Shown here: piece by piece, positions 16,777 to 25,403 of the stretch
Layout: each line of letters opens with the position of its first letter
How positions within the stretch are numbered: the first letter of the stretch is position 1
Assembly: GCA_963744875.1 (NCBI GenBank)
Contig: CAVUVQ010000036.1
Span: 62,001-126,000 of the forward strand
Length of the DNA stretch: 64,000 nt
DNA from: JACDAE01 sp963744875
GTDB lineage: Bacteria; Chloroflexota; Ktedonobacteria; Ktedonobacterales; Ktedonobacteraceae
Direction of reading: 5' to 3'
Notes under the pieces: generated by a model
The model's database searches: none
What the model saw: the letters and a program-made list of their open reading frames with translations, nothing else
What the model was told of the DNA's origin: nothing
Position numbers and translations under genes: made by a program

Positions 16777-18267
16777 ATGACAGATCAAGAAAATCCCATA
16801 ACAACAACCGATGCGGGCATTCCTGCCGCAAGTGATGAATATTCACTCTCCATTGGACCCGATGGTCCCTTGCTCATGCAGGATCACTATGTGATCCAGA
16901 AAATGGCACAGTTCAATCGCGAACGCGTGCCGGAACGCGTTGTGCACGCGAAAGGCAGTGGCGCGTTTGGCTATTTTGAAGTAACCGCCGATGCAACGCC
17001 CTGGACCAAAGCAGCGTTTCTCAACAAGGTTGGGAAACGTACACCAGTCCTCGCCCGCTTCTCAACCGTAGCTGGCGAACTGGGTTCAGCCGACACTGCA
17101 CGTGATCCACGCGGATTCGCCCTCAAATTCTACACTGAAGAGGGCAACTATGATCTGGTCGGCAATAACACACCGATCTTTTTCATCCGTGACCCTTCAA
17201 AATTCTCAGACTTCATCCACTCGCAGAAGCGCATGCCCGATACCGATATGCGCAGCAACAACGCCCAGTGGGATTTCTGGTCCCTTTCCCCAGAATCGCT
17301 ACACCAGGTAGCGTTTCTAATGTCCGACCGTGGCACACCAAAGACCTATCGCCATATGAACGGCTATGGCAGCCACACCTTCATGTGGATCAATGCACAG
17401 GGCGAAAGGTTCTGGGTCAAATACCACTTTAAGACGGAACAGGGCATCGAGAACTTCACTGACGCCGAAGCAAAAGCGATGACAGCGGAAGATACTGACT
17501 ACCATCGCCGCGATCTACGCACAGCCATCGAGAAAAATGACTATCCCGTCTGGCGCTTAGAGATGCAGATCATGCCCTTCGAGGATGCCGCAACCTATCG
17601 CTTCAATCCCTTCGACCTCACCAAAGTCTGGCCCCATAGCGATTATCCGCCTGTGACGATTGGCCGTCTGGTGCTCGACCGCAATCCGGAGAACTTCTTT
17701 ACGGAGATCGAGCAAGCTGCATTTGAACCTGCCAACATGGTCCCCGGCATTGGGCCCAGCCCGGATAAGATGCTGCTTGGACGCATGTTTAGCTATCCCG
17801 ATACGCACCGCTATCGCATCGGTCCCAACTACCTGCAATTGCCAGTCAATCAGCCGCATGTAGAGGTTCATAGTTACAATAAAGATGGAGCCATGCGTTA
17901 TCGTCACAATGGGAAGCAACCTGTTTATGCACCGAACAGCTATGGCGGACCTAAGGCCGATCCAGAGCACTACTCTGACCCGAGTTGGGCTACAAGCGGA
18001 GAAATCCTGCGCAGCGCCTATACTCTGCACTCAGAGGACAATGACTTCGTCCAGGCCGGCAATTTCTACCGCCATACGCTCTCTGCAACCGATAAAGATC
18101 ACCTGGTCAGCACCATCGTTGGACATATGAGCCAGGGCGTCGATCGCTTCGTGCAGGAACGCGCACTCAAAAACTGGTACCAGGTAGACAATGAACTCGG
18201 TACACGCCTCGCCACGGGCCTCGGCCTCGCACCAGTTCTTTCAGCAACCGGGCACGAGAACAAATAA
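16777..18267 (+). CDS. katA: Catalase (clade 3, small-subunit haem catalase)
   Basis: Dismutates hydrogen peroxide to water and oxygen in the cytoplasm. The 496-residue length fits the small-subunit monofunctional class. Distal haem residues: His in RVVHAKGSGAFGYFEVT (about residue 54) and Asn in VGNNTPIFFIRDPSKF (about 128-143). The proximal haem-ligand Tyr is in RMFSYPDTHRYRIGPNY (about residue 337). The NADPH-binding region (HRHMNGYGSHTF-type) is also present. GGAG 5 bases before the ATG supports the start. Monocistronic by spacing. It heads a group of redox enzymes on the plus strand. Confidence 0.96.
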   Translation: MTDQENPITTTDAGIPAASDEYSLSIGPDGPLLMQDHYVIQKMAQFNRERVPERVVHAKGSGAFGYFEVTADATPWTKAAFLNKVGKRTPVLARFSTVAGELGSADTARDPRGFALKFYTEEGNYDLVGNNTPIFFIRDPSKFSDFIHSQKRMPDTDMRSNNAQWDFWSLSPESLHQVAFLMSDRGTPKTYRHMNGYGSHTFMWINAQGERFWVKYHFKTEQGIENFTDAEAKAMTAEDTDYHRRDLRTAIEKNDYPVWRLEMQIMPFEDAATYRFNPFDLTKVWPHSDYPPVTIGRLVLDRNPENFFTEIEQAAFEPANMVPGIGPSPDKMLLGRMFSYPDTHRYRIGPNYLQLPVNQPHVEVHSYNKDGAMRYRHNGKQPVYAPNSYGGPKADPEHYSDPSWATSGEILRSAYTLHSEDNDFVQAGNFYRHTLSATDKDHLVSTIVGHMSQGVDRFVQERALKNWYQVDNELGTRLATGLGLAPVLSATGHENK

Positions 18268-18291
18268 AGCAATCCGCAAAAATGCTTGAAA

Positions 18292-18349
18292 CGTCCTGTC
18301 AGCACTGTACGTGAGAATCATAGTATGGTGCGAAACAGGACGATTTTAT
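18292..18349 (+). terminator. Weak terminator candidate after catalase
   Basis: CGTCCTGT (18292-18299) and ACAGGACG (18335-18342) form an 8-bp stem with a large, partly paired loop, followed by ATTTTATG. Placed 25 bases after the catalase stop. Confidence 0.45.
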
Positions 18350-18508
18350 GTGAACATATTTAGATGTAGAAATATGTGGGTAGGCATGTACTATGCGACC
18401 GCCCGGTTCAAGGAAATCGTTTCCAATGGGCGGTAGCAGGACAAGCCCTTGCGCCAGATAAACCGGGTTACAAACGTATCACACATTCAATATATAAGGA
18501 GACAACAC
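18350..18508. promoter_or_regulatory. Gap before the second aldo/keto reductase
   Basis: It contains one short inverted repeat, ACCGCCC (about 18400) and GGGCGGT (about 18428), separated by about 21 bases, and an AAGGAG at the end. An in-frame extension from 18449 is open, but the Shine-Dalgarno supports the ATG at 18509. I see no separate gene. Confidence 0.35.
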
Positions 18509-19405
18509 ATGACCGATACAACACAACAAACAGCGCAGGCAAGTGGAACGCTTACATTAGGCGGAGATTTGCAGGTCTATCGCCTTGGACTCGGGACAAT
18601 GCGTATCACAGGGGAAGGCATCTGGGGGCCCCCTGAGAACAAACAAGAAGCCATCGCCCTTCTACATCGTGCGCTCGAATTGGGCATCAACCTGCTCGAT
18701 ACGGCTGACTCCTATGGTCCAGAGGTAAGTGAGTCGCTTATTGCGGAAGCTCTTTACCCTTATCCACAAGGTCTTGTTATTGCAACCAAAGGCGGCCTCT
18801 TACGCACAGGTCCAGGCCAATGGCCGATGGATGGAAGCCCCAAACACCTGCGCGAGGCTCTAGAGGCAAGCTTGCGCCGTTTGCGTGTTGACCGCATCGA
18901 CATCTATCAGTTTCATCGCCCGGACCCGAAGGTCCCTTTTGAAGATTCAGTCGGTGAAATTGCAAAGATGCAGGCTGAAGGCAAAATTCGCCATGTGGGG
19001 CTCTCGAACATCACACTTGACGAACTTGAGCGAGCGCAAAAGATTGTGCCGATTGTCACAGTACAAAACCGCTATAACCTGGCGCATCGTAAATCTGAAC
19101 GCATGACAGCCAGCCAATCTGAAGAGATGATAGACACCTGCGCTCGTCAGGGCATCGGCTTTATTCCCTGGTCGCCTCTTGCCATGGGAGAACTGGCTCG
19201 CCCAGGAAGTGCCCTCGATCATATCGCAAAACAACATAATGCATTGCCCAGCCAGATCGCTGTCGCATGGCTTCTCCAGCGTTCCACCACAATGCTACCA
19301 ATTCCCGGCACTTCTTCCGTGAAGCACCTTGAAGAGAACGTCACAGGCGCAACAATCAAACTGACCAAGGAAGAGTTTGAGACAATCGATAAAAGCAGCA
19401 AATAG
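18509..19405 (+). CDS. Aldo/keto reductase
   Basis: A 298-residue NADPH-dependent reductase. Catalytic tetrad: Asp and Tyr in NLLDTADSYGPEVSE (about 66-80), Lys in VIATKGGLLRTG and His in IYQFHRPDP. The C-terminal cofactor loop includes IPGTSSVKHLEENV. It differs from the other reductase at 13223-14083 and belongs to the oxidoreductase-like branch with QVAVAWLL-type barrel closing sequence. I chose ATG 18509 because AAGGAG lies 8 bases upstream. Substrate unknown. It is followed by a bidirectional hairpin terminator. Confidence 0.92.
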   Translation: MTDTTQQTAQASGTLTLGGDLQVYRLGLGTMRITGEGIWGPPENKQEAIALLHRALELGINLLDTADSYGPEVSESLIAEALYPYPQGLVIATKGGLLRTGPGQWPMDGSPKHLREALEASLRRLRVDRIDIYQFHRPDPKVPFEDSVGEIAKMQAEGKIRHVGLSNITLDELERAQKIVPIVTVQNRYNLAHRKSERMTASQSEEMIDTCARQGIGFIPWSPLAMGELARPGSALDHIAKQHNALPSQIAVAWLLQRSTTMLPIPGTSSVKHLEENVTGATIKLTKEEFETIDKSSK

Positions 19406-19439
19406 TCGATCAATGGATGCAGACATCTCAAATCCAGAG

Positions 19440-19475
19440 AAACGCGCAATAAGGTAGGAACCTTATTGCGCGTTT
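19440..19475. terminator. Bidirectional terminator-like hairpin, 15-bp perfect stem
   Basis: AAACGCGCAATAAGG (19440-19454) and its exact complement (19461-19475) flank a 6-base loop. It sits between the convergent aldo/keto reductase and lipoprotein genes, with T/A-rich ends in both directions. Confidence 0.75.
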
Positions 19476-19494
19476 ACGAATTATCGGCGTATCT

Positions 19495-20520
19495 TTACAG
19501 AAGGAAGCCGACCATGTACCACAGCATATCCTGACCACGACCCAGTGCATTAGTGGCCTGTTGGTCTGCTGCGTAGGTATAGAGAGCATGTCCGTCGTAG
19601 AAGACTTGAGCGCCATTTGCCGTCTGATGGACCGATAAGTGGCGCGGCAATGTCACCGAACTGGAGACGGTCATCATCCCCTGTGGTGCCAGAACCGGGG
19701 GCCAATCTTTCGCGCAAGCTCCTGTGCAGGTTGCTTTAAAGGCTGTATCTGCTTTGTAGTAATACATGGCAAAGTTCTTATTCGTCAGCAGAACATTAAC
19801 TTGAAGGCCATTGATAGCGGCCTTGCCCGTATGAATGAACGCGCCCATATTACCAACCATTCCAGGTGTAACGGTGATCCCTTGCATCATTACGTTGCCA
19901 TTATTTGTAGCGGTCATATTGCCGAACATAGCAGCAACCAGATACCATTGCATATCCTGACCATGACCCATTGCGGAGCCTGGCTGTTTGTCTTCTGCAT
20001 AGGTATAGAGAGCATGTCCATCATAGAAGACTTGAGCGCCATTTGCCGTCTGATGGACTGTCAATGGTTTCAACAATGTCATAGAACTGGAGACGGTCAT
20101 CATGCCCTGGGGAGCCAGAACCGGGGGCCAATCTTTCGCACAGGCACCTGTGCAGGTCGCAGTAAAGGCCGTATCTGGCTTATAGGTGTACACTGGAAAG
20201 CCTTTATTTGTCAGCAAAACATTTACCTGAGTCCCATCGATAGTGGCCTTTCCTGTGCGAATAGCGGCATTCATTCCGGCCATGTCAGGCTTAATGGTAA
20301 TCCCTTGCATCATGTTACCGCCATCCATATTGCCATTAGTTGTAGGCGGCACTTTAGCCGGGGTTGTCCCGGTGTTCTTAGTGGTTGTGTTCATGGTGGT
20401 AGTCTGTTTAGTGGTAGTTGTTGTCGTAGTACCCTGGGTCGTAGTACCACCACATGCAGCCAAAAATCCAGCTAGCAATACAATAACGGTGAAAGGTCCC
20501 AAAACGCGAAATGTTTTCAT
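19495..20520 (-). CDS. Lipoprotein with two tandem 'secreted repeat' (Lipoprotein_15-like) domains
   Basis: A 341-residue secreted lipoprotein. Signal peptide and lipobox LAAC put the lipidated Cys at residue 23. A Thr-rich low-complexity linker (about 25-65) is followed by two copies of one domain, about 70-200 and 210-341. Each copy has VNVLLTNK, a TATCTGACAKDWPPVLAPQG or KATC... segment with two cysteines, HQTANGAQVFYDGHALYTYA, and a closing GQDMxWY. This pattern matches the bacterial secreted-repeat family of unknown function (PF03640). The two halves are also close at the DNA level, indicating a recent internal duplication. AGGAGG lies 10 bases before the ATG. A periplasmic or surface redox/metal role is speculative. 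Confidence 0.88.
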   Translation of the reverse strand: MKTFRVLGPFTVIVLLAGFLAACGGTTTQGTTTTTTTKQTTTMNTTTKNTGTTPAKVPPTTNGNMDGGNMMQGITIKPDMAGMNAAIRTGKATIDGTQVNVLLTNKGFPVYTYKPDTAFTATCTGACAKDWPPVLAPQGMMTVSSSMTLLKPLTVHQTANGAQVFYDGHALYTYAEDKQPGSAMGHGQDMQWYLVAAMFGNMTATNNGNVMMQGITVTPGMVGNMGAFIHTGKAAINGLQVNVLLTNKNFAMYYYKADTAFKATCTGACAKDWPPVLAPQGMMTVSSSVTLPRHLSVHQTANGAQVFYDGHALYTYAADQQATNALGRGQDMLWYMVGFLL

Positions 20521-20775
20521 GCGATGCTATCCTCCTAAAACAGGAATTATACGCCGACTCTCTTTAAATGTATTTTACCCTTTGCTCACTTGAACACTGA
20601 CTCATAGGTCCAGTAACACGGCGAGCGTAAATAAAAACTCCTACTTCATCTGTATCCATGCCAATGCTATAGACACGCTGATTTCTGAGGGGATTTACAA
20701 GAGAAGTACTTTTTTCTTGATAGCATCTCACAGGAAAAAGGGGAAGTTGTTTGCTTATCTAGAAGGATGGCACCT

Positions 20776-22146
20776 TTATGCGAGATTCATTGGCAGATGT
20801 ACAATAAAGCGGGTCGCGCCTGGCCTGGAAATGACCTGTAAATCTCCTTTATGATGTCCAACAATAACACGATAGGCAATATCGAGGCCCAGGCCGGTCC
20901 CTTTACCTACGCCTTTTGTGGTAAAAAATGGCTCAAAGATACGCACCAGTATCTCTTCAGGAATGCCCGGACCATTGTCGACAATCTCTACCACAACAAA
21001 CTCATTTTCACGGAGCGTGCTCAGTACAATCTGCCCCTTTCCCTCCAACGCATCCGCTGCATTATCAAGCAAGTTCGTCCATACTTGATTTAGTTCGCTT
21101 CCATATGCATTGATAGGGGGGAGGGTGGAGTCATACTTACGCACAACTTCGATATTCTTTAGCCTATGACTGAGAATAGTCAACGTGCTTTCCAGGCCTT
21201 CATGCACATTGATTTCCTGCAATGGGGCTTGATCCATATAGGAATAGGATTTAATGGCTTGTACAAGTGTAGAGATACGTTCGGTAGATTGCTTTAGAAT
21301 ATTTAAAGATGACTGCATTTGCAGCGTCTTCTCCAGTGAAATGATAAAACCTGCAAGCTCATCTTCATCTATTTGTGCTGCGAGCTCGTCAAACCATGCT
21401 TTTTCTAAACCGACTTCCACAAAAGTCGCGGCCAGTTGCCACCCATCCGCAACATTATGATCCTCTAACCAGGAGGCCAATTCATCTTCACGGTCGCTTT
21501 TTACCAATGGATCGAGTAAGGAGACGGTTGTCCCATGCCGTAAAGCCTCCTGTTGCAATGTCTTGAGTGCATTGGTCTGGTGATCCGGGCGCTGCGGCAT
21601 ATAGGTTACACTAGATCCAATAGTTTCGCGCAATTGTTCCACAGCCCTCTGCGCTGCTGCTGCCGGATTGTTAAGTTCATGCGCCAGACCTGCCGATAAC
21701 TTCCCCAGAGCAAACAACTTTTCCTGCTGCATAGTGATAATTTCGGTATTCTGAATGCGCGTGACCAACACATTCAGAATTACATCCAACATGCCTGGAC
21801 AGAGCGTAAGCAGGCGGCGAAAAGTGGCGGCACTGTAGCGGAGCATTTTGCCCGCCTTCGCCATACGCGCCGTCGCAACATATGGAGTACCAGTGAGCAG
21901 TGGGATCTCCCCCGTGAAAGCTCCTGGCAGCGTATGCAGGGCCAGCGTAGTCTCCTGCGCTCCCACACGCTTCGTAATCTGGACATTGCCTTCTAACAAT
22001 ACATAAAAGTGGAGGGCAGGATCACCTTCGTTAAAAATCACATCGCCTGTTTGAAAGACGCATTCGCTGCCTTGCTCAAGCACACATCGTACCTGATCTT
22101 CTGACATAGTAGCAAACAGCGGCCCTTGACGTAGATCCTGTTGCAT
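20776..22146 (-). CDS. Histidine kinase with N-terminal cyclic-nucleotide-binding domain
   Basis: A 456-residue soluble sensor kinase. Residues about 8-125 form a cNMP-binding (CRP-like) domain (FQTGDVIFNEGDPALHFYVL, then GEIPLLTGTPYVATARM). No DNA-binding HTH follows. The phospho-acceptor His is residue 156 in GLAHELNNPAAAA, and the ATPase domain has NQVWTNLLDNAADAL (N box), VDNGPGIP (G1), FEPFFTTKG (F box) and GKGTGLGLDIAYRV (G2). No membrane segment, so the signal is cytoplasmic. Its start lies 4 bases after the stop of the receiver/thioredoxin-reductase fusion gene: the two form a two-component operon. Similar pairs are seen in databases as fused redox response regulators, but their signal is not established. 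Confidence 0.92.
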   Translation of the reverse strand: MQQDLRQGPLFATMSEDQVRCVLEQGSECVFQTGDVIFNEGDPALHFYVLLEGNVQITKRVGAQETTLALHTLPGAFTGEIPLLTGTPYVATARMAKAGKMLRYSAATFRRLLTLCPGMLDVILNVLVTRIQNTEIITMQQEKLFALGKLSAGLAHELNNPAAAAQRAVEQLRETIGSSVTYMPQRPDHQTNALKTLQQEALRHGTTVSLLDPLVKSDREDELASWLEDHNVADGWQLAATFVEVGLEKAWFDELAAQIDEDELAGFIISLEKTLQMQSSLNILKQSTERISTLVQAIKSYSYMDQAPLQEINVHEGLESTLTILSHRLKNIEVVRKYDSTLPPINAYGSELNQVWTNLLDNAADALEGKGQIVLSTLRENEFVVVEIVDNGPGIPEEILVRIFEPFFTTKGVGKGTGLGLDIAYRVIVGHHKGDLQVISRPGATRFIVHLPMNLA

Positions 22147-22150
22147 GTTG

Positions 22151-23812
22151 TTAGACCTCGCTTAGATAACGATGGATGAACTGGACGGCGATTGAGCCTT
22201 CCCCAACGGCTGAAGCGACGCGTTTTACAGAACCAAAGCGTACATCGCCTGCCACAAAGATGCCTGGTATATTTGTCTCCAATAAAAACGGATCGCGCTT
22301 GAGCGTCCAGTTGCGCGGGCGTGATTTGTCGTGCATTAGATCGGGTCCAGTGGGAATAAATCCTTGCACATCGCGTTCTACAACTCCATCTAACCAGTCG
22401 GTATATGGCATAGCACCGATGAAGATGAAAAGGGAAGTGGCAGCGACTTTCTCGCGCTCTCCAGTCTTGACATTCTCGATGGTAAGCGCCTCTAAATGAT
22501 CACTACCGTGCGTTTCTACCACGCTGGAATAGGTGCAAACAGTGATATTTGGGGTTGCGGATATTTGATTGATTAGATACTGTGACATACTTTGCGCAAG
22601 CCCAGGACCGCGCACCAGTATTGTGACCTGGCTGGCATATCTGGAAAAATACATCGCAGCCTGGCCCGCCGAATTGGCTCCTCCAATAAGATAGACGTGT
22701 TCATCACGACACGACATGGCTTCACTCATAGCGGCTCCATAATAGACACCTGCACCAATGAGGCGCTCCATACCCGCCACATCTAGTTTGCGATAAGAGA
22801 CGCCCGTCGCGACCAGCAGTACATGACAACTAATCTCGCTGCCGTCCCCCAATTTCACAAAGCGATAAGGACCTTCAACGCGCACGCCGACGACTTCTTG
22901 CGAGGTCAAGAGTTCGGCCCCGAGCCGTTGTGCCTGTACGATACCACGTCTGCTCAAATCAGCTCCGCTCAAGCCAGAGGGGAAGCCTAGATAATTCTCG
23001 ATACGTGAACTGGTGCCAGCCTGCCCACCGGGTGCCTCGCGCTCAATTAGCAATGTGTGCAGCCCTTCGGATGCACCATAGACCGCAGCAGCCAACCCTG
23101 CAGGGCCAGATCCCACAATAATGAGATCGTAGAAAGTGCCTTCGACATGCGTCTTGAGATGTGCTTTCTCGGCCAATTCTTTATTCGTCGGCTTGCAGAG
23201 ATAAGATCCATCTTCAAACAACACCACAGGGAGTTGCAATTGCTCCTCTGGAATAAAATCCAGCAAACGCCTGGCTTCCTCATCAACTTCGATATCCAGC
23301 CACTGATAAGGAATCAGGTTACGTGCCAGAAAATCCTTGATCTGATGCGATAGAGGCGACCAGCGATGTCCAAGAACGCGAATACCCTCGAAAGGTGGAT
23401 GGTACGAACTTTGCCATGCGCTGAGAAGATCATCAAGCACAGGATAAAGATTCTGCTCCGGTGGGCTCCAGGGCTTCACCATATAATAATCGATCTTAAC
23501 CGTATTAATCGCTTTGATGGCAGCCTCGGTATCAGCATAAGCAGTCAACAGTACGCGAGCAGACTCGGGAAATAATTGTATTGCCTCAGTTAGAAAATCG
23601 GTGCCGCTCATGTGTGGCATACGTTGATCAACTACAAAAAGTGCTACGACCTCATTGCGCATCTTTAATTGCTTGAGCGTTTCAAGGGCTATCTTCCCTG
23701 AAATTGCGCGTAATACACGGTAATGGTGACCGTAGTGCCGACGCAAATCGTGTTCAATCGCTTGCAGTACTGCGGAATCATCGTCAATCGCAAAAATTAC
23801 AGGCTTCGCCAT
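22151..23812 (-). CDS. Receiver / glutaredoxin-like / thioredoxin-reductase-like fusion protein
   Basis: A 553-residue three-part protein. Residues 1-125 are a response-regulator receiver: acidic pair at 10-12, phospho-acceptor Asp62 in FVVDQRMPHMSG, Thr90 and Lys113 in MVKPW. Residues about 143-215 resemble a glutaredoxin fold but without a CxxC (RWSPLSHQIKDFLARN). From 228 comes an FAD/NAD(P)-binding reductase: IIVGSGPAGLAAAVYG for FAD, GGQAGTSSRIENYLGFP, a second nucleotide site around LIGGANSAGQAAMYFSRYA, and IPGIFVAGDVRFGSVKR near the end. The thioredoxin-reductase CxxC pair is reduced to a single Cys (AMSEAMSCRDEHV), so disulfide transfer by the classical route is unlikely. Phosphorylation by the next gene's kinase may control a flavin-based reaction. 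GGGGAG precedes the ATG. Confidence 0.92.
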   Translation of the reverse strand: MAKPVIFAIDDDSAVLQAIEHDLRRHYGHHYRVLRAISGKIALETLKQLKMRNEVVALFVVDQRMPHMSGTDFLTEAIQLFPESARVLLTAYADTEAAIKAINTVKIDYYMVKPWSPPEQNLYPVLDDLLSAWQSSYHPPFEGIRVLGHRWSPLSHQIKDFLARNLIPYQWLDIEVDEEARRLLDFIPEEQLQLPVVLFEDGSYLCKPTNKELAEKAHLKTHVEGTFYDLIIVGSGPAGLAAAVYGASEGLHTLLIEREAPGGQAGTSSRIENYLGFPSGLSGADLSRRGIVQAQRLGAELLTSQEVVGVRVEGPYRFVKLGDGSEISCHVLLVATGVSYRKLDVAGMERLIGAGVYYGAAMSEAMSCRDEHVYLIGGANSAGQAAMYFSRYASQVTILVRGPGLAQSMSQYLINQISATPNITVCTYSSVVETHGSDHLEALTIENVKTGEREKVAATSLFIFIGAMPYTDWLDGVVERDVQGFIPTGPDLMHDKSRPRNWTLKRDPFLLETNIPGIFVAGDVRFGSVKRVASAVGEGSIAVQFIHRYLSEV

Positions 23813-23942
23813 ATACTCCCCTTTTTATTTTAACGCTTTTCGCATTGAGTATATATCTCTTCCACACCTGGTATTATCTACTATGAAGATGGCTGATGTC
23901 TATTTTATAAGATGCTCTCTATTTTAGAAGTTCATACGCGAT

Positions 23943-24355
23943 TTATTTTTCTTTTTCAATCAATTCCAGCAGCACACCATTTGTTCCCCTGGGATGAAGA
24001 AAGATAGCACGACCTTCCGCAGCAATGCGTGGTTGCTTATCCAGGACCGGCGCACCCTTATCCTGCATCTCCTGGAGGGCTACGTCGATATTGTCAACTT
24101 CAAGACAGATGTGATGTAAGTCCCTCGCCACGCTTCTCCAGGGCTTTTGCAACGCTGGAGGTAGGAGAAGTAGGCTCGATCAGCTCAATCTCGCTGCCAG
24201 CGGGACCACCCATGGGCAGAAAAAGCGATCCGCACCTGTTCGCTCGGCACCTCTTTGATCTCGCCGGGTTGTATGCCTAATGTATCGCGATAAAAAGCAA
24301 GTGCCTGCTCAATATTACGAACGATAATGGCTACATGATCAATGCGCTTCGGCAC
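23943..24355 (-). pseudogene. Methylmalonyl-CoA epimerase-like VOC protein, broken by two insertions
   Basis: Would interconvert (2R)- and (2S)-methylmalonyl-CoA in propionate metabolism. The start is GTG 24353-24355 with AAAGGAG upstream. RIDHVAIIVRNIEQALAFYR carries the first metal-ligand-type His. The frame breaks at an A-run on the plus strand (24220-24224; one T too many on the coding strand), continues in a second frame as LPMGGPAGSEIELIEP... to EKRGEG, then shifts again at 24117 and ends as HHICLEVDNIDVALQEM...GVLLELIEKEK, with the later metal-ligand-type His and Glu present. Removing the two inserted bases restores an ordinary epimerase of about 136 residues. Either a pseudogene or sequencing error. 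It follows the DUF402 gene by 28 bases. Confidence 0.82.
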
Positions 24356-24383
24356 GAAATCGCTCCTTTCGCCAGATGGTTTG

Positions 24384-24941
24384 CTAATCGCCACAATGGG
24401 CAAGGTGAAAATCGGTTTGACGAAGTTCAGATGGTACAGATGCAAAAATGCCTATGCTACGTTGAACTGTACTTGTTAATGCACGCAATGCCATCAAAGC
24501 GCCGATACGTACCTCTTCACTGTAATGAAAGAGATCCGCCATCTGCTCAAATTCAGCCTGTGTTAGGACCTCATAGGAGAGATTCGGCTTTACCAGAACG
24601 CTTAAATCAAGATCGGTATATGATAAACGATCGAGCTGGATTGCGGCAGGTTGTATAACCATAGCATAAGTATGCATGAGTATGCGATTATTATAAAAGG
24701 CGCTGAGCATATACCAGCGTTGTGGCCAGAATATTTGCAGGCAATTGTTACGCAATGGACGCGTTCCCGTCGCCCAACGCATCGGGGTACCAGCCGGTAA
24801 CCAGAGTCGCACGGCATCACCTGCCGTTTCAGAAACCTCTTCATTGCCAAGCCGCAACCCCTCATCAAGCTTATATGTGCGCCAGGACCCTCGTAGGCCC
24901 TGATCATAGCTGCGACTCTCAACCAGAAAGTCTTGTTGCAT
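24384..24941 (-). CDS. DUF402-like protein
   Basis: A 185-residue cytoplasmic protein. The second half carries the pattern of the DUF402 (FomD-like) fold: CLQIFWPQRWYMLSAFYNN, then a YTDLDLSVLVKPNLSYEVLT run followed by an EFEQMADLFHYSEEVR helix. FomD-type relatives hydrolyse nucleotide-linked phosphonates or nucleotides using divalent metal; I could not verify the catalytic residues here, so function is open. GGGAG precedes the start. It is the first gene of a pair with the broken epimerase. Confidence 0.6.
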   Translation of the reverse strand: MQQDFLVESRSYDQGLRGSWRTYKLDEGLRLGNEEVSETAGDAVRLWLPAGTPMRWATGTRPLRNNCLQIFWPQRWYMLSAFYNNRILMHTYAMVIQPAAIQLDRLSYTDLDLSVLVKPNLSYEVLTQAEFEQMADLFHYSEEVRIGALMALRALTSTVQRSIGIFASVPSELRQTDFHLAHCGD

Positions 24942-25403
24942 GATTTACTCCCTTCCGTCTACCTTCATAGTACGCAAACATAGCGAAATCGTCAAGTATC
25001 GATGCCTATAACGTCTCTTATTCACATTTCCATCATTCTGCACGTCGACATAGAACTATTAGCAATAGATTTTTGTTATGGCACAAAAGGATAAAATTTC
25101 ATTATGACTTTGCATTACGGGCCTCCATTCTTCGGGGGACCATGCTTAGAGGCATTACCTTACCATATCTATGATATATACTTCTATGCATCATGAATAC
25201 AAATGTAAAAAACTTAGAATCACTTGCGGTGAAAGCTTCACAATTCACTTTTATATATACGCTTCCATAACCATTTCTTTCCCATAAACCACGGAGGATA
25301 CGGCGATCTGGTCCTTTTTCCCTTTTTCTATGTTGTAAAATAAGAGTGCACTCATCTGCAACATATAGAAGAAAGACGCCCAGGTAGTGGAAACAAGGTG
25401 TAC
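24942..25403. promoter_or_regulatory. Divergent intergenic region, DUF402 gene / cyclase gene
   Basis: 462 bases, AT-rich, with no credible coding frame. TA-rich hexamers occur around 25165-25180 and 25235-25260, which could belong to the promoter of the large cyclase gene. No operator-like palindrome was found. Confidence 0.35.

Noticed and set aside
19639..20475. A 278-codon plus-strand frame opposite the lipoprotein
   Set aside because: It mirrors the duplicated lipoprotein sequence; no start signal and no family.
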